Below are positions 7,039 to 15,465 of a stretch of 64,000 nucleotides of DNA, piece after piece. The stretch covers positions 1-64,000 of the forward strand of contig NZ_AUFU01000012.1 of assembly GCF_000426665.1 (NCBI RefSeq), in the 5' to 3' direction. The stretch is from Centipeda artemidis DSM 19719 (lineage in GTDB: Bacteria > Bacillota > Negativicutes > Selenomonadales > Selenomonadaceae). A program made the translations under genes and the position numbers. The notes beneath the pieces were generated by a model that was given only the letters and a program-made list of their open reading frames with translations, did not search any database and was not told where the DNA came from. Positions within the stretch are counted from its first letter, which is position 1; the number at the start of each line of letters is the position of its first letter.

Positions 7039-7965
7039 ATGAAGGATTTCAAGGAAACCTGCCGTCTTGGTCTGATTCAGGCAGCCCCCGTCATGTTTGA
7101 CAAAGCAGCGTCTCTCAAAAAAACACTCGAATGGATTGAAAAGGCTGCTGAGAAAGACGCCGAGCTCATCGTATTCCCCGAGCTGTTCCTCCCCGGATAC
7201 CCCTTCGGCATGACCTTCGGGTTCACCGTTGGCAGCCGCAGCGAGGACGGACGCAAGGATTGGAAACTCTACTATGACAACTCCGTTGTTTGCCCGGGGG
7301 CAGAAACGGCCGCCATCGGCGCCGCGGCAAAGAAGCACCATGCCTATATCAGCATCGGCGTCTCTGAACGTGACGATACGACGGGTACACTCTACAATAC
7401 AAATCTGATGTTCACACCCGACGGTGCGCTTGCCTCCGTCCACCGCAAGCTCAAGCCGACCGGCGCGGAGCGCTTTGTCTGGGGCGACGCGAACCGCGGC
7501 TACTTCCCGACGATCGACAGTCCATGGGGGCCGTTGGGAAGCCTCATCTGCTGGGAGAACTATATGCCGCTCGCGCGCGCGGCACTCTACGACCGCGGCG
7601 TGAACATCCTCATCGCGCCGAACACGAACGACGTTCCCTCGTGGATCAACACGGTACAGCACATCGGGCTTGAAGGCCGCTGCTACTTCATCAACGCGGA
7701 CATGGTCTTCACGCGGGACGACTATCCCCGCGCCCGGCTGCACTGCTCCGAGGAGATTGATCGGCTGCCTGAGATTGTCTGCCGGGGCGGCAGCTGCGTG
7801 ATCGATCCATTCGGCAATTTCTATACCGAGCCCGTCTGGGACAAAGAGGAGCTCATCGTCACGACGCTCGACCTCGGCAAGGCTGCGTCGGCCAAAATGG
7901 AGTTTGATCCCTGTGGTCACTACGCACGCCCCGACGTACTCGAACTCAAAATCAACGACAAATAA
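7039..7965 (+). CDS. Nitrilase (carbon-nitrogen hydrolase family)
   Basis: 308 residues with the complete catalytic triad: Glu in IVFPELFLPGYP, Lys in SVHRKLKPTGAERFVWG, and the nucleophile Cys in GSLICWENYMPLAR. The CWEN-x-MPLAR motif is that of true nitrilases (branch 1), which convert a nitrile to a carboxylate and ammonia, rather than of amidases. Length is normal for the branch. AAAGGAG precedes the ATG. Placed between an amino-acid symporter and aspartase, it could act on beta-cyanoalanine or a related nitrile to give aspartate or asparagine; that is inference. Alternative substrates are arylacetonitriles or aliphatic nitriles. Confidence 0.93.
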   Translation: MKDFKETCRLGLIQAAPVMFDKAASLKKTLEWIEKAAEKDAELIVFPELFLPGYPFGMTFGFTVGSRSEDGRKDWKLYYDNSVVCPGAETAAIGAAAKKHHAYISIGVSERDDTTGTLYNTNLMFTPDGALASVHRKLKPTGAERFVWGDANRGYFPTIDSPWGPLGSLICWENYMPLARAALYDRGVNILIAPNTNDVPSWINTVQHIGLEGRCYFINADMVFTRDDYPRARLHCSEEIDRLPEIVCRGGSCVIDPFGNFYTEPVWDKEELIVTTLDLGKAASAKMEFDPCGHYARPDVLELKINDK

Positions 7966-8013
7966 ACTCTGCAGGCGCCACATTCTGCACAAACGGATGA
8001 GGAGAGCAGTATC

Positions 8014-9402
8014 ATGAGAACAGAACACGATTTCTTGGGCAGTCTTGAGGTACCCGACGATGTGTACTACGGCGTTCAAACGATGCGCGCCATCGAGAAT
8101 TTCCGCATTACAGGGCAAAAACTTGACCCTGATTTCATCGTGGCGCTCGCGCAGGTAAAAAAAGCCGCGGCGCTTGCAAACATGGACACGGGGCGTCTCC
8201 CGCATGAGATTGGTGATGTTCTCGTACGCGCCGCCGACGAGGTCATTGCGGGCGAAATGTTCGACCAGTTCCCCATCGATCCGATTCAGGGCGGCGCGGG
8301 GACATCCATCAATATGAACATGAACGAGGTGCTCTGCAACCGTGCGCTCGAGCTGCGCGGCGAGGAAAAGGGACGCTATGACATCATTTCGCCGAACAAT
8401 CACGCGAATATGGCGCAGTCGACGAACGACGCGTTCCCGACGGGCATCAAGGTGTGTCTCTCGGCGAAGGGGACGCGCTTTGTCTTATCGCTCGACCGGC
8501 TTGCCGCAGAACTCGAGCGCAAGGCGACGGCATACCGCGGCATCCTCAAGATGGGGCGCACGCATTTGCAGGATGCCGTCCCCATCACGCTCGGGCAGGA
8601 GATGGGCTCGTACGCGTCCGCGGTGCGCCGTTCGATTCGGCGTATCCGCTACGTTCTGCGGCATATCCATACGATCAATATGGGCGGCACCGCCGTCGGC
8701 ACGGGACTCAACGCGGAGCCGGCGTACATCAAGGCGGTCGCAAAGCGTCTCTCGGAGGTCACAGGCGAGCAGTACCGCACGTCGCAGAACATCATCGACG
8801 CAACGAACAACACCGATGCGTTCGCCGACGTCTCGTCCGCGCTGAAGAATGCGGCGCTCGTCCTCATCAAGCTTGCCAACGATTTCCGACTTATGGCATC
8901 GGGACCGCGCTGCGGGCTGAACGAGCTGCATTTGCCGATGCGTCAGCCGGGCTCGTCCATCATGCCGGGCAAGGTGAACCCCGTCATCGCGGAGGTACTC
9001 GATCAGGCATGCTATCAGGTGATCGCCGGCGATCTCGCCGTCACGCTCGCCGTGGAGAACGGACAATTCGAGTTGAACGTGATGGAGCCGGTGATGGCGT
9101 TCAACATGTTCAACTCGCTGAATTACCTCACGCGCGCCGTCAACACCTTTGTCGAGAAACTGCTCGTCGACCTTGTGCCAAACGTCGATCAGTGTCAAAA
9201 GTGGCTTGACAACAGCGTCGGCATCGTCACGGCGCTCCTGCCGCACATCGGGTATGAGAAATCCGCCGAGCTCGCACGCGAGGCCTATACAACAGGAAAG
9301 CCCATCCGCGAGATCGTTCTGGACTGCGGCCTCCTCTCGAAAAAAGAGCTCGATCACATCCTCTCCCCGCGTCAGATGACACGCCCGGGCATCGCCGAAT
9401 AA
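8014..9402 (+). CDS. aspA: Aspartate ammonia-lyase
   Basis: 462 residues, the usual length. It catalyses L-aspartate to fumarate plus ammonia. The fumarase/aspartase superfamily signature GSSIMPGKVNPV is at about residue 312, with MGRTHLQDAVPITLGQE near 180 and the N-terminal RTEHDFLGSLEVPDDVYYG typical of AspA rather than FumC. GAGGAG lies upstream of the ATG. The gap of 48 bases to nitrilase suggests cotranscription; a strong terminator follows. Fumarate produced here would serve anaerobic respiration, and the next gene encodes a C4-dicarboxylate transporter. Confidence 0.96.
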   Translation: MRTEHDFLGSLEVPDDVYYGVQTMRAIENFRITGQKLDPDFIVALAQVKKAAALANMDTGRLPHEIGDVLVRAADEVIAGEMFDQFPIDPIQGGAGTSINMNMNEVLCNRALELRGEEKGRYDIISPNNHANMAQSTNDAFPTGIKVCLSAKGTRFVLSLDRLAAELERKATAYRGILKMGRTHLQDAVPITLGQEMGSYASAVRRSIRRIRYVLRHIHTINMGGTAVGTGLNAEPAYIKAVAKRLSEVTGEQYRTSQNIIDATNNTDAFADVSSALKNAALVLIKLANDFRLMASGPRCGLNELHLPMRQPGSSIMPGKVNPVIAEVLDQACYQVIAGDLAVTLAVENGQFELNVMEPVMAFNMFNSLNYLTRAVNTFVEKLLVDLVPNVDQCQKWLDNSVGIVTALLPHIGYEKSAELAREAYTTGKPIREIVLDCGLLSKKELDHILSPRQMTRPGIAE

Positions 9403-9411
9403 GTTTTCTCT

Positions 9412-9454
9412 GCCGATACACGACATGATTTTGCTGTGTATCGGCTTATTTTAT
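9412..9454 (+). terminator. Intrinsic terminator after aspA
   Basis: GCCGATACAC...GTGTATCGGC stem followed by TTATTTTATT. It ends the agcS-nitrilase-aspA transcript and implies that dcuC has its own promoter or depends on readthrough. Confidence 0.85.
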
Positions 9455-9551
9455 TGAAATTTTTCCGGTGCATTGGAAAGGATTTCGCCCGTATCTGCCG
9501 AAAATAATTCGAATAAGGTAATTTTCTGTATTTTTTAAGGAGGTCGTTTCA

Positions 9552-10826
9552 TTGGCTATCACCGGAGGAATTATTGTTATCCTCGCCTTTGTTGCCATCA
9601 TCAAAAAGTACGAGACACGCATGGTGCTCATTGCCGCAGGTTTTTTAATGTGCTTCATCGGCGGCGTAGGCGGCAATGCCGTCGCAGCATTCAGCAAGAC
9701 GATGGTGCACGGCTCACTCGTGCCGGTCATCTGTACGGTCATGGGCTTTTCGTATGTCATGAAAATCACGACGTGCGACCGTCACCTCGTCGAATCGATC
9801 TCGGGCGTCATTACGCGGAGCAAATTCATCCTCATTCCGCTGGCAACGCTCCTCACATGGTGGATCAACATCGCCATCCCAAGCGCTGCCGGCTGTTCGG
9901 CGGCGGTCGGCAGCATCCTCATCCCCACGCTCATGGCTGCGGGCGTCCATCCCGCGATGGCGGCGGCGGCGGTGCTCGCAGGCACATGGGGCAGCGCGAT
10001 CAGTCCGGGACAGGCGCACAACATCTTCGTCGCCGACCTCGCACAGACCGACCTCATGACCGTCATCATGGCGCAGGTGCCCGCCGCGATCATTGCCTCC
10101 ATCGTCGCGGTGATTACCCTCACCGTCATCGCAGCCATACGCAAAGAGGGGCCGGATGCCGCGCGCAGTGCGGCATATCTTGCAGAACTCGAGAAGGAGG
10201 AGGGCGGCAAGAACTTTAAGGTCAATGCCCTTTACGCGCTCGTTCCCCTCGTCCCGCTCATTCTGCTCGTGCTTGGCAGCAAGCAGATTGCGTTCCTCCC
10301 GCTCGTCGATGTGCCGACCGCGATGATCGTCGGCACAGTGCTCGCGATCATTGTCACACGCCAAGATCCCCAGGAGATTACAAAAAAATTCTTCAACGGT
10401 ATGGGCAGTGCCTACGGTGATGTCATCGGACTCATCATCGCCGCAGCAGTCTTTACCACGGGTATGGCGGCAATGGGGCTCACGGACAGCCTGATCGAAG
10501 CGATGAAGGGATCAGAATCCGTTGCCAAGCTCGCGGGCGCATTCGGTCCCTTCCTCATCGCTGTCATCTCCGGCTCGGGCGACGCGGCGGCGCTTGCCTT
10601 CAACGGGGCGATTACCCCGCAGGCAGCTTCGTTCGGCATGAGCATCATCGACCTCGGCTCGCTCGCACAGATGGCAGGTTCCATCGGACGCTCCATGTCG
10701 CCGGTCGCAGGCGCAGCACTCGTCTGCGCAGGGCTTGCAAAGGTCAGCCCCATGGAGCTCACCAAACGCAACGCTCTCCCGATGCTGCTCGCGACCGTCA
10801 CGTTCATGATTGTGCTCTTCCTCTAA
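9552..10826 (+). CDS. dcuC: DcuC-type anaerobic C4-dicarboxylate transporter
   Basis: 424 residues, about a dozen membrane segments, matching the DcuC family (SAAGCSAAVGSILIPT, GSGDAAALAFNGAI and the C-terminal SIGRSMSPVAGAAL signatures). DcuC proteins exchange or export succinate and other C4-dicarboxylates during fumarate respiration. The start is a TTG with AAGGAGG eight bases before; no ATG or GTG fits better. Its position after aspartase fits an aspartate to fumarate to succinate route with product export. Confidence 0.92.
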   Translation: MAITGGIIVILAFVAIIKKYETRMVLIAAGFLMCFIGGVGGNAVAAFSKTMVHGSLVPVICTVMGFSYVMKITTCDRHLVESISGVITRSKFILIPLATLLTWWINIAIPSAAGCSAAVGSILIPTLMAAGVHPAMAAAAVLAGTWGSAISPGQAHNIFVADLAQTDLMTVIMAQVPAAIIASIVAVITLTVIAAIRKEGPDAARSAAYLAELEKEEGGKNFKVNALYALVPLVPLILLVLGSKQIAFLPLVDVPTAMIVGTVLAIIVTRQDPQEITKKFFNGMGSAYGDVIGLIIAAAVFTTGMAAMGLTDSLIEAMKGSESVAKLAGAFGPFLIAVISGSGDAAALAFNGAITPQAASFGMSIIDLGSLAQMAGSIGRSMSPVAGAALVCAGLAKVSPMELTKRNALPMLLATVTFMIVLFL

Positions 10827-10842
10827 TAGAAAGCGTAACGCC

Positions 10843-11970
10843 ATGATCAACAAGAAAAGAGTTTTGGACGAGTTCTTCGCGCTCGTCTCCATCCGCTGCT
10901 CCACCCTCGACGAACGGGAAATGGGCAATCTGCTCACCGCTCGGCTGCGGGAACTCGGCGCCGCGGAGATTCATGAGGACAATGCCGGGGAAATCCTCGG
11001 CGGCAACTGCGGCAACATCGTCGCGAATTTCAAGGGATCGGTTTCCGGTGTTCCGACCGTCATGCTGACGGCACATATGGACTGTGTAGAGCCGTGCGCG
11101 GGTATTCGCCCACAGCTCGTGGACGGCGTGATCCGCTCGGACGGTACAACCATTCTCGGAGCGGATGACAAGGCGGGCGTCGTCGCCATCCTCGAGACGC
11201 TGCGCTGCCTGCGCGAGCAGCACATCCCGCACGGCGATCTGCAGATCGTCTTTACCGTCGCCGAGGAGGGCGGCGTGAACGGCTCGCAGAACATCGACCA
11301 ATCGCTCTTGCACGCCGACGTCGGCTTTACACTCGACACGCACGGTCACCCGGGCATGGCGGCGTTCAAGGCGCCGGGCAAGAATCAGATCGAGGTCGCC
11401 GTGCGCGGCAAGGCGTCCCACGCGGGCGTTGACCCCGACACAGGACGCAACGCCATCATCGCCGCAGGCAAAATCCTCGCCGCCATGCCGCAGGGGCGCA
11501 TCGACGAGGAGACCACCTGCAACGCGGGACGCATCACGGGCGGCACGGCGACCAACGTCGTCGCAGAATTTTGCACGATCAATTTCGAATCGCGCAGCCG
11601 CGACAAGGCAAAACTCGACGCCCTCACCGCGCGCATGGTTGAGATCGCCGAGCGCACGGCAAAAGAAGCGTCCTGCACCGCGACCGTCACCGTCAAGAAG
11701 GACTACGATCCCTACGAACTCCCGCAGGACGCGCTCGCGATCCGGTATCTGCACCGTGCCGCAGGCGCGCTCGGATTCCCCGTCATCCTCGAGGAGGAGG
11801 GCGGCGGCTCCGACGCGAACTTCTTCAACGCCTACGGCATCCCGACCACCGTCCTCGGCGTCGGCATGACCGACTGCCACACGAAGGAAGAATCCCTCCT
11901 CGAAGAGGATCTCTACAATGCCGCCGAACTCGCCCTCGAGATCGTACGGCAGGCGGCGCTCAAATCCTAA
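10843..11970 (+). CDS. M20 family metallopeptidase, peptidase T-like
   Basis: 375 residues with M20 metal-site motifs: TAHMDCVEP (His and Asp), GADDKAGVVAI (bridging Asp), VAEEGGVNGS (catalytic Glu pair), FTLDTHG (Asp), and a late TDCHTKEE His. The inserted dimerisation domain (residues about 175-285) contains GKASHAGVDPDTGRNA. The family, annotated as PepT-like, cleaves short peptides with zinc or cobalt. The ATG at 10843 is used; an upstream in-frame TTG would overlap dcuC. It starts 16 bases after dcuC and probably shares its transcript, supplying amino acids to the pathway. A strong terminator follows. Confidence 0.9.
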   Translation: MINKKRVLDEFFALVSIRCSTLDEREMGNLLTARLRELGAAEIHEDNAGEILGGNCGNIVANFKGSVSGVPTVMLTAHMDCVEPCAGIRPQLVDGVIRSDGTTILGADDKAGVVAILETLRCLREQHIPHGDLQIVFTVAEEGGVNGSQNIDQSLLHADVGFTLDTHGHPGMAAFKAPGKNQIEVAVRGKASHAGVDPDTGRNAIIAAGKILAAMPQGRIDEETTCNAGRITGGTATNVVAEFCTINFESRSRDKAKLDALTARMVEIAERTAKEASCTATVTVKKDYDPYELPQDALAIRYLHRAAGALGFPVILEEEGGGSDANFFNAYGIPTTVLGVGMTDCHTKEESLLEEDLYNAAELALEIVRQAALKS

Positions 11971-11984
11971 AAAATCTCCCATGA

Positions 11985-12024
11985 CAGCAAAAGAGCTGTG
12001 CACTTGCGCACAGCTCTTTTGCTG
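11985..12024. terminator. Strong hairpin terminator between peptidase and recombinase
   Basis: CAGCAAAAGAGCTGTGC-acttg-CGCACAGCTCTTTTGCTG forms a nearly perfect stem of about 17 bp with A- and T-rich flanks inside the stem. It can work in either direction. Confidence 0.85.
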
Positions 12025-12114
12025 TACATAACGCATCTATTTTAACACCTGTTGCTAACCCCTTTCCCACGTGATATAATCACTTCAACGATCAACGAAG
12101 GAGGAGGCGGGACA

Positions 12115-13173
12115 ATGAAAAAAGGAAATACAGATCAAGACGCAGATGCGCGCGTCCCCGCGCTCATCCCTCACCCTGCATCCGTCGGAAGCGTGCGCCC
12201 CATGGACGCCCCCGCGCTGAGCGTTCGGCAGGATGCCATCACGCCCGAGTATTTCATCACGCATTTCTATGAGTATCTGCCGCGCTATATCGCGGGCGGC
12301 GCCCCGACCGAGGACACGCGCGACACCTACGAGCTTGCGATCCGCCTGTTCCTCCGCTGGTGCGTAGAACAGGGACTGCACCCGCTGAATGACGTCCGCG
12401 ACTATCAGATCCGCGTCTACATGGAGGAGATGCGCCGCAGCAATTACAGCGCTGCGACCCTCATGATCAAGGGCGCCGCCATCCGCGCCTTTTATAAAGT
12501 CGCCCAGCGGCTTTCCTTTATCGCGGAAAATCCCTGCGCCGACCTCCAACTGCGCAACCCGCAGCACCTTGACGAGGACTATAAATATCTCACCGTCGAC
12601 CAGATCGGCGAGATCTGTGCCTATCTCAAAGAGGACAAAGACGCCCTCAAACGCCTCCGCAATCTCCTCATCGTCTACCTCATGGGCGTCGAGGGACTGC
12701 GCGTCGTCGAAGTCATGCGTCTCTCCGACGAGGACATCGACTGGCAACGCGGGCGCATCGAGGTTCGCGGCAAAGGACACGCGGGGCTCATCTACCCCTG
12801 CGAAGAAACCCTAGAGCTCCTCAAGGCATACCTCGAGGAGCGCGGCGCAGTGCCGCAGGAAAATCGGCTCACGCCGACCATCATCTCCTGCTCCCCCAAC
12901 AACGCACAGGGGCGTATCTCGCGCGTCGGCATCCGCTACGTCATCAACCGCGCGCTCACCGCAGCGGGACTCAAACAGCCCGGCTACGCCTGCCACCTCT
13001 TCCGCCACAGCTGCGGCACGAACCTCTACCAAGAGACCAAGGATCTGCGCGTCGTACAGGAAACCCTCCGCCAGCGCAGCCCCAAAGTCACCGCCAAATA
13101 CGCCCACGTCCACGACCGCATGGAACGGCGCTATACACGCGGAATCACCCCGGGCGTGAAGGTGGATGAGTAA
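12115..13173 (+). CDS. Tyrosine-type recombinase/integrase, XerC/D-like, altered catalytic box
   Basis: 352 residues: a 45-residue polar N-terminal tail, a SAM-like core-binding domain (about 50-150) and a catalytic domain (about 165-345). Catalytic residues seen are Arg in GVEGLRVVEVMRL, Lys in VRGKGHAG, His-x-x-Arg in CHLFRHSCGTNL, and Tyr in TAKYAHVHD. The box that normally reads LGH reads LRQ, so the second His is Gln. GGAGGAGGCGG precedes the ATG. It stands alone between strong terminators, without an excisionase, prophage or transposon genes. It may be a resolvase or a domesticated inverting recombinase, or a weakened enzyme. Confidence 0.9.
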   Translation: MKKGNTDQDADARVPALIPHPASVGSVRPMDAPALSVRQDAITPEYFITHFYEYLPRYIAGGAPTEDTRDTYELAIRLFLRWCVEQGLHPLNDVRDYQIRVYMEEMRRSNYSAATLMIKGAAIRAFYKVAQRLSFIAENPCADLQLRNPQHLDEDYKYLTVDQIGEICAYLKEDKDALKRLRNLLIVYLMGVEGLRVVEVMRLSDEDIDWQRGRIEVRGKGHAGLIYPCEETLELLKAYLEERGAVPQENRLTPTIISCSPNNAQGRISRVGIRYVINRALTAAGLKQPGYACHLFRHSCGTNLYQETKDLRVVQETLRQRSPKVTAKYAHVHDRMERRYTRGITPGVKVDE

Positions 13174-13225
13174 ACATAATGCCGTTAGATAACCGCCGTT
13201 TTTCCGACATAAAGGCGTATACATA

Positions 13226-13261
13226 AAACCGTGTAGGTCCATAGGACACACACGGTTTTTA
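13226..13261. terminator. Bidirectional terminator between recombinase and envelope cluster
   Basis: AAAACCGTGT...ACACACGGTTTTTA stem with T-run on the plus strand and A/T flank on the other. It could end both the recombinase transcript and the leftward glycosyltransferase transcript. Confidence 0.8.
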
Positions 13262-13356
13262 TATTTTATATTCTGATTTCTGTTCTTTTATCCATTGCCC
13301 GATATGACCGAAACCGATCTAATCGCCGTAATATTTTCAATTCCTTTTCTAACCGA

Positions 13357-14544
13357 TCACTCCCGTCTTGCTCGACCGGCTACCGCCTCGTTGATCAAAT
13401 TCTCCCATGCAGACCATATTCGATCAGGCGCATATTGCCGCATAGATTCGCGTGCCGCTCCCCCCATCTGTACGCGCAGAGCACGGTCTGACATCAATTT
13501 TTTCATTGCCGCCGCCAGAGGTTCAACCCCATCCTCGCATAGCAGCCCCGTTACACCGTCACGAACCAATTCGTTTACAGCCGCGCAGCTGCGATAGGCA
13601 ATCACGGGCAGCCCTTTGCTCATTGCTTCTGCCGGCGCAAGACCAAATCCCTCGTATGCGCTCGGAAATACAAAGAGATCACCTGCCGATAAAACCTCTT
13701 CCACATGCGTCGTCACGCCTTTCAAAAACACACGCTCTGCTAATCCGTATCGTCGAATGAGTTTCTCAAGCTCCCGCGTATATTCTCTGCGGCTCTCTCC
13801 TCCCCAAATCTCAACTTGCCACGCGGGAAACTGTTTTGCAACACGCGCAAAAGCCTCGATCAGAAGATGCGGCTGCTTATGATTTTTTACCAAACGGCCG
13901 ACAAATATAATCTTATATACGGGCTTCTCCACAGCAAGATTTGCCGATTCCCCATACTGGTCGACAACATTACCGATCACAACCGTTTTCATGTCCGGAA
14001 ACCGTCGTGTAATCGCCTCGGCAAACGACGGCATCAGAACTTGACAGGCAGCGCTCTTGCCGAGCGCCGGAATCTCCTCTGTCGCATATGTGTGAAAATA
14101 ATCCTCAGGATCCCCGTGCGACATCGTAATCACAGGAATATGTGTCCCTATATCGGACAGTAATAATTTACTCGAGGCAGGCTGAAACGCAACAATGACA
14201 TCCGGTTGAAATTTTTGTAAAACTGCGCGCGCCTGATCCTGCAATCGTCCATAGAACGTATCATTTACCCCACGCGCACGCCGAATATCGAATGGGCGAA
14301 GCAATTCGCGTTTGAGTCTTAAACACAGCGGATACTTGATATGCTTCCCGCCATAGTGCTGTAAATTATAGCACTGCACAGAACTGCCAAGCGGGAAAAA
14401 AGGCGCCCCCTCTTTGTCGTCACAATGAAACATCGCCACCGTATGCCCGCGGCGGCTCATTTCATTAGCAAAGAGACAGTTCACCTTCTCCATTCCTCCG
14501 GTCGCCCCCACAAGGCCGGCCGTATTCGCAGTCAGGATGCGCAT
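13357..14544 (-). CDS. GT4-type glycosyltransferase
   Basis: 395 residues with the GT-B fold of glycosyltransferase family 4. An N-terminal Gly-rich segment (GLVGATGGMEKVNC) precedes the acceptor domain. The C-terminal domain starts at IIFVGRLVKNHKQPHLLIEAF and carries the donor-binding E-x7-E box FPSAYEGFGLAPAEAMSKGLPV. It would transfer a nucleotide-sugar unit onto LPS core or O-antigen at the cytoplasmic face. AGGGGG lies five bases before the ATG at 14544; an in-frame TTG directly precedes it. It is the last gene of the minus-strand envelope run, nine bases after the VirK-like gene. Confidence 0.9.
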   Translation of the reverse strand: MRILTANTAGLVGATGGMEKVNCLFANEMSRRGHTVAMFHCDDKEGAPFFPLGSSVQCYNLQHYGGKHIKYPLCLRLKRELLRPFDIRRARGVNDTFYGRLQDQARAVLQKFQPDVIVAFQPASSKLLLSDIGTHIPVITMSHGDPEDYFHTYATEEIPALGKSAACQVLMPSFAEAITRRFPDMKTVVIGNVVDQYGESANLAVEKPVYKIIFVGRLVKNHKQPHLLIEAFARVAKQFPAWQVEIWGGESRREYTRELEKLIRRYGLAERVFLKGVTTHVEEVLSAGDLFVFPSAYEGFGLAPAEAMSKGLPVIAYRSCAAVNELVRDGVTGLLCEDGVEPLAAAMKKLMSDRALRVQMGGAARESMRQYAPDRIWSAWENLINEAVAGRARRE

Positions 14545-14553
14545 CAATGCCCC

Positions 14554-15453
14554 CTATCGCAGGATTTTCTGCATTTGCTTTTCAATTTCTTCGTCAATCT
14601 CATCAAGCATCTGAAACCTTCTTCGATAGACAGCGCGTTTTCGTGCGGGGACTTCCTCGATGGCTTTGCAATGGAGTGTGAGAGGAAGTTCATAAAATCG
14701 ATGATCCTCCGTCAAATGCCCGCCGACTTCCTCCCAAAAAGCGCCGAAGTCCGTTTTCAATTTGCGATCGCGCCGCACATGGTTATTGGCATAGTATCCT
14801 GCATTGGACACGGCAAAAATTCGCCGCACGCCAAGCGCACGAGCCACTGCCTGTGTCATAAAGAGGATGAGATTCTTCGTACGGAACCGATGCGCGCGTT
14901 TGGTCATCTCACGAACAAAATTCTGTGCATCATCGGTATTTGGTCCCTGCATCGCTCCGATCACCAGTGCCGGGTTTCCCTCCCGATGATCAATCCAAAA
15001 GATAATTTGGTACAGATGCACACCGTCCACATCCATGATCACGGAAAGCAAGCCTTCTTTGCGCTGTCCCGGCTCGAATTTAAGATAGGCACGCCATTCT
15101 ATATCATTTTCGGGCGATCTCCAAATCTCATGGATACCGTCAAGACCGAGACTAATAAACTGCTCTGCGCTCAATTTCTCTTCTAAGAATGCATAATGTG
15201 CTTGAATCAGGCGAATACGCCTACTTACCGTAGAGCCCGCATAAAAAAAGGCGCGCGTCGCCTGTTCTATCATATAGGGATTTCTTGCATAGAGTTCCGT
15301 GCGAACCCCATTCTCATGAAAAAATTGATATAGTTCACGAAGTTCATTCCAATGCAGCGCTGCACGCAACATAAAAATAGCGGCACGCCGCCCCTCCCGT
15401 AAATGATTGAACCGATAGGCACGACGTGCAACATCATAAATCTCTGCAAGCAT
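14554..15453 (-). CDS. VirK/YbjX family protein (DUF535)
   Basis: 299 residues matching DUF535 (VirK, YbjX, Mig-14 neighbours), with the central DGVHLYQIIFWIDHREGNPALVIGAMQG block and the FWEEVGG...FYELPL C-terminal part typical of the family. In enterobacteria relatives affect lipid A modification and cationic peptide resistance; the biochemical role is unknown. There is no signal peptide. It lies between two glycosyltransferases with gaps of 9 and 12 bases, so it very likely belongs to the LPS operon, which supports an envelope role. Confidence 0.88.
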   Translation of the reverse strand: MLAEIYDVARRAYRFNHLREGRRAAIFMLRAALHWNELRELYQFFHENGVRTELYARNPYMIEQATRAFFYAGSTVSRRIRLIQAHYAFLEEKLSAEQFISLGLDGIHEIWRSPENDIEWRAYLKFEPGQRKEGLLSVIMDVDGVHLYQIIFWIDHREGNPALVIGAMQGPNTDDAQNFVREMTKRAHRFRTKNLILFMTQAVARALGVRRIFAVSNAGYYANNHVRRDRKLKTDFGAFWEEVGGHLTEDHRFYELPLTLHCKAIEEVPARKRAVYRRRFQMLDEIDEEIEKQMQKILR

Positions 15454-15465
15454 AAAACAATTCCT

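Noticed and set aside
6964-8403. Long open frame opposite the nitrilase and aspA genes
   Set aside because: Composition artefact of GC-rich coding DNA; the plus-strand proteins have complete catalytic motifs.
10804-12036. Long minus frame opposite the M20 peptidase
   Set aside because: Shadow of a clearly functional metallopeptidase; no family motif in the minus translation.
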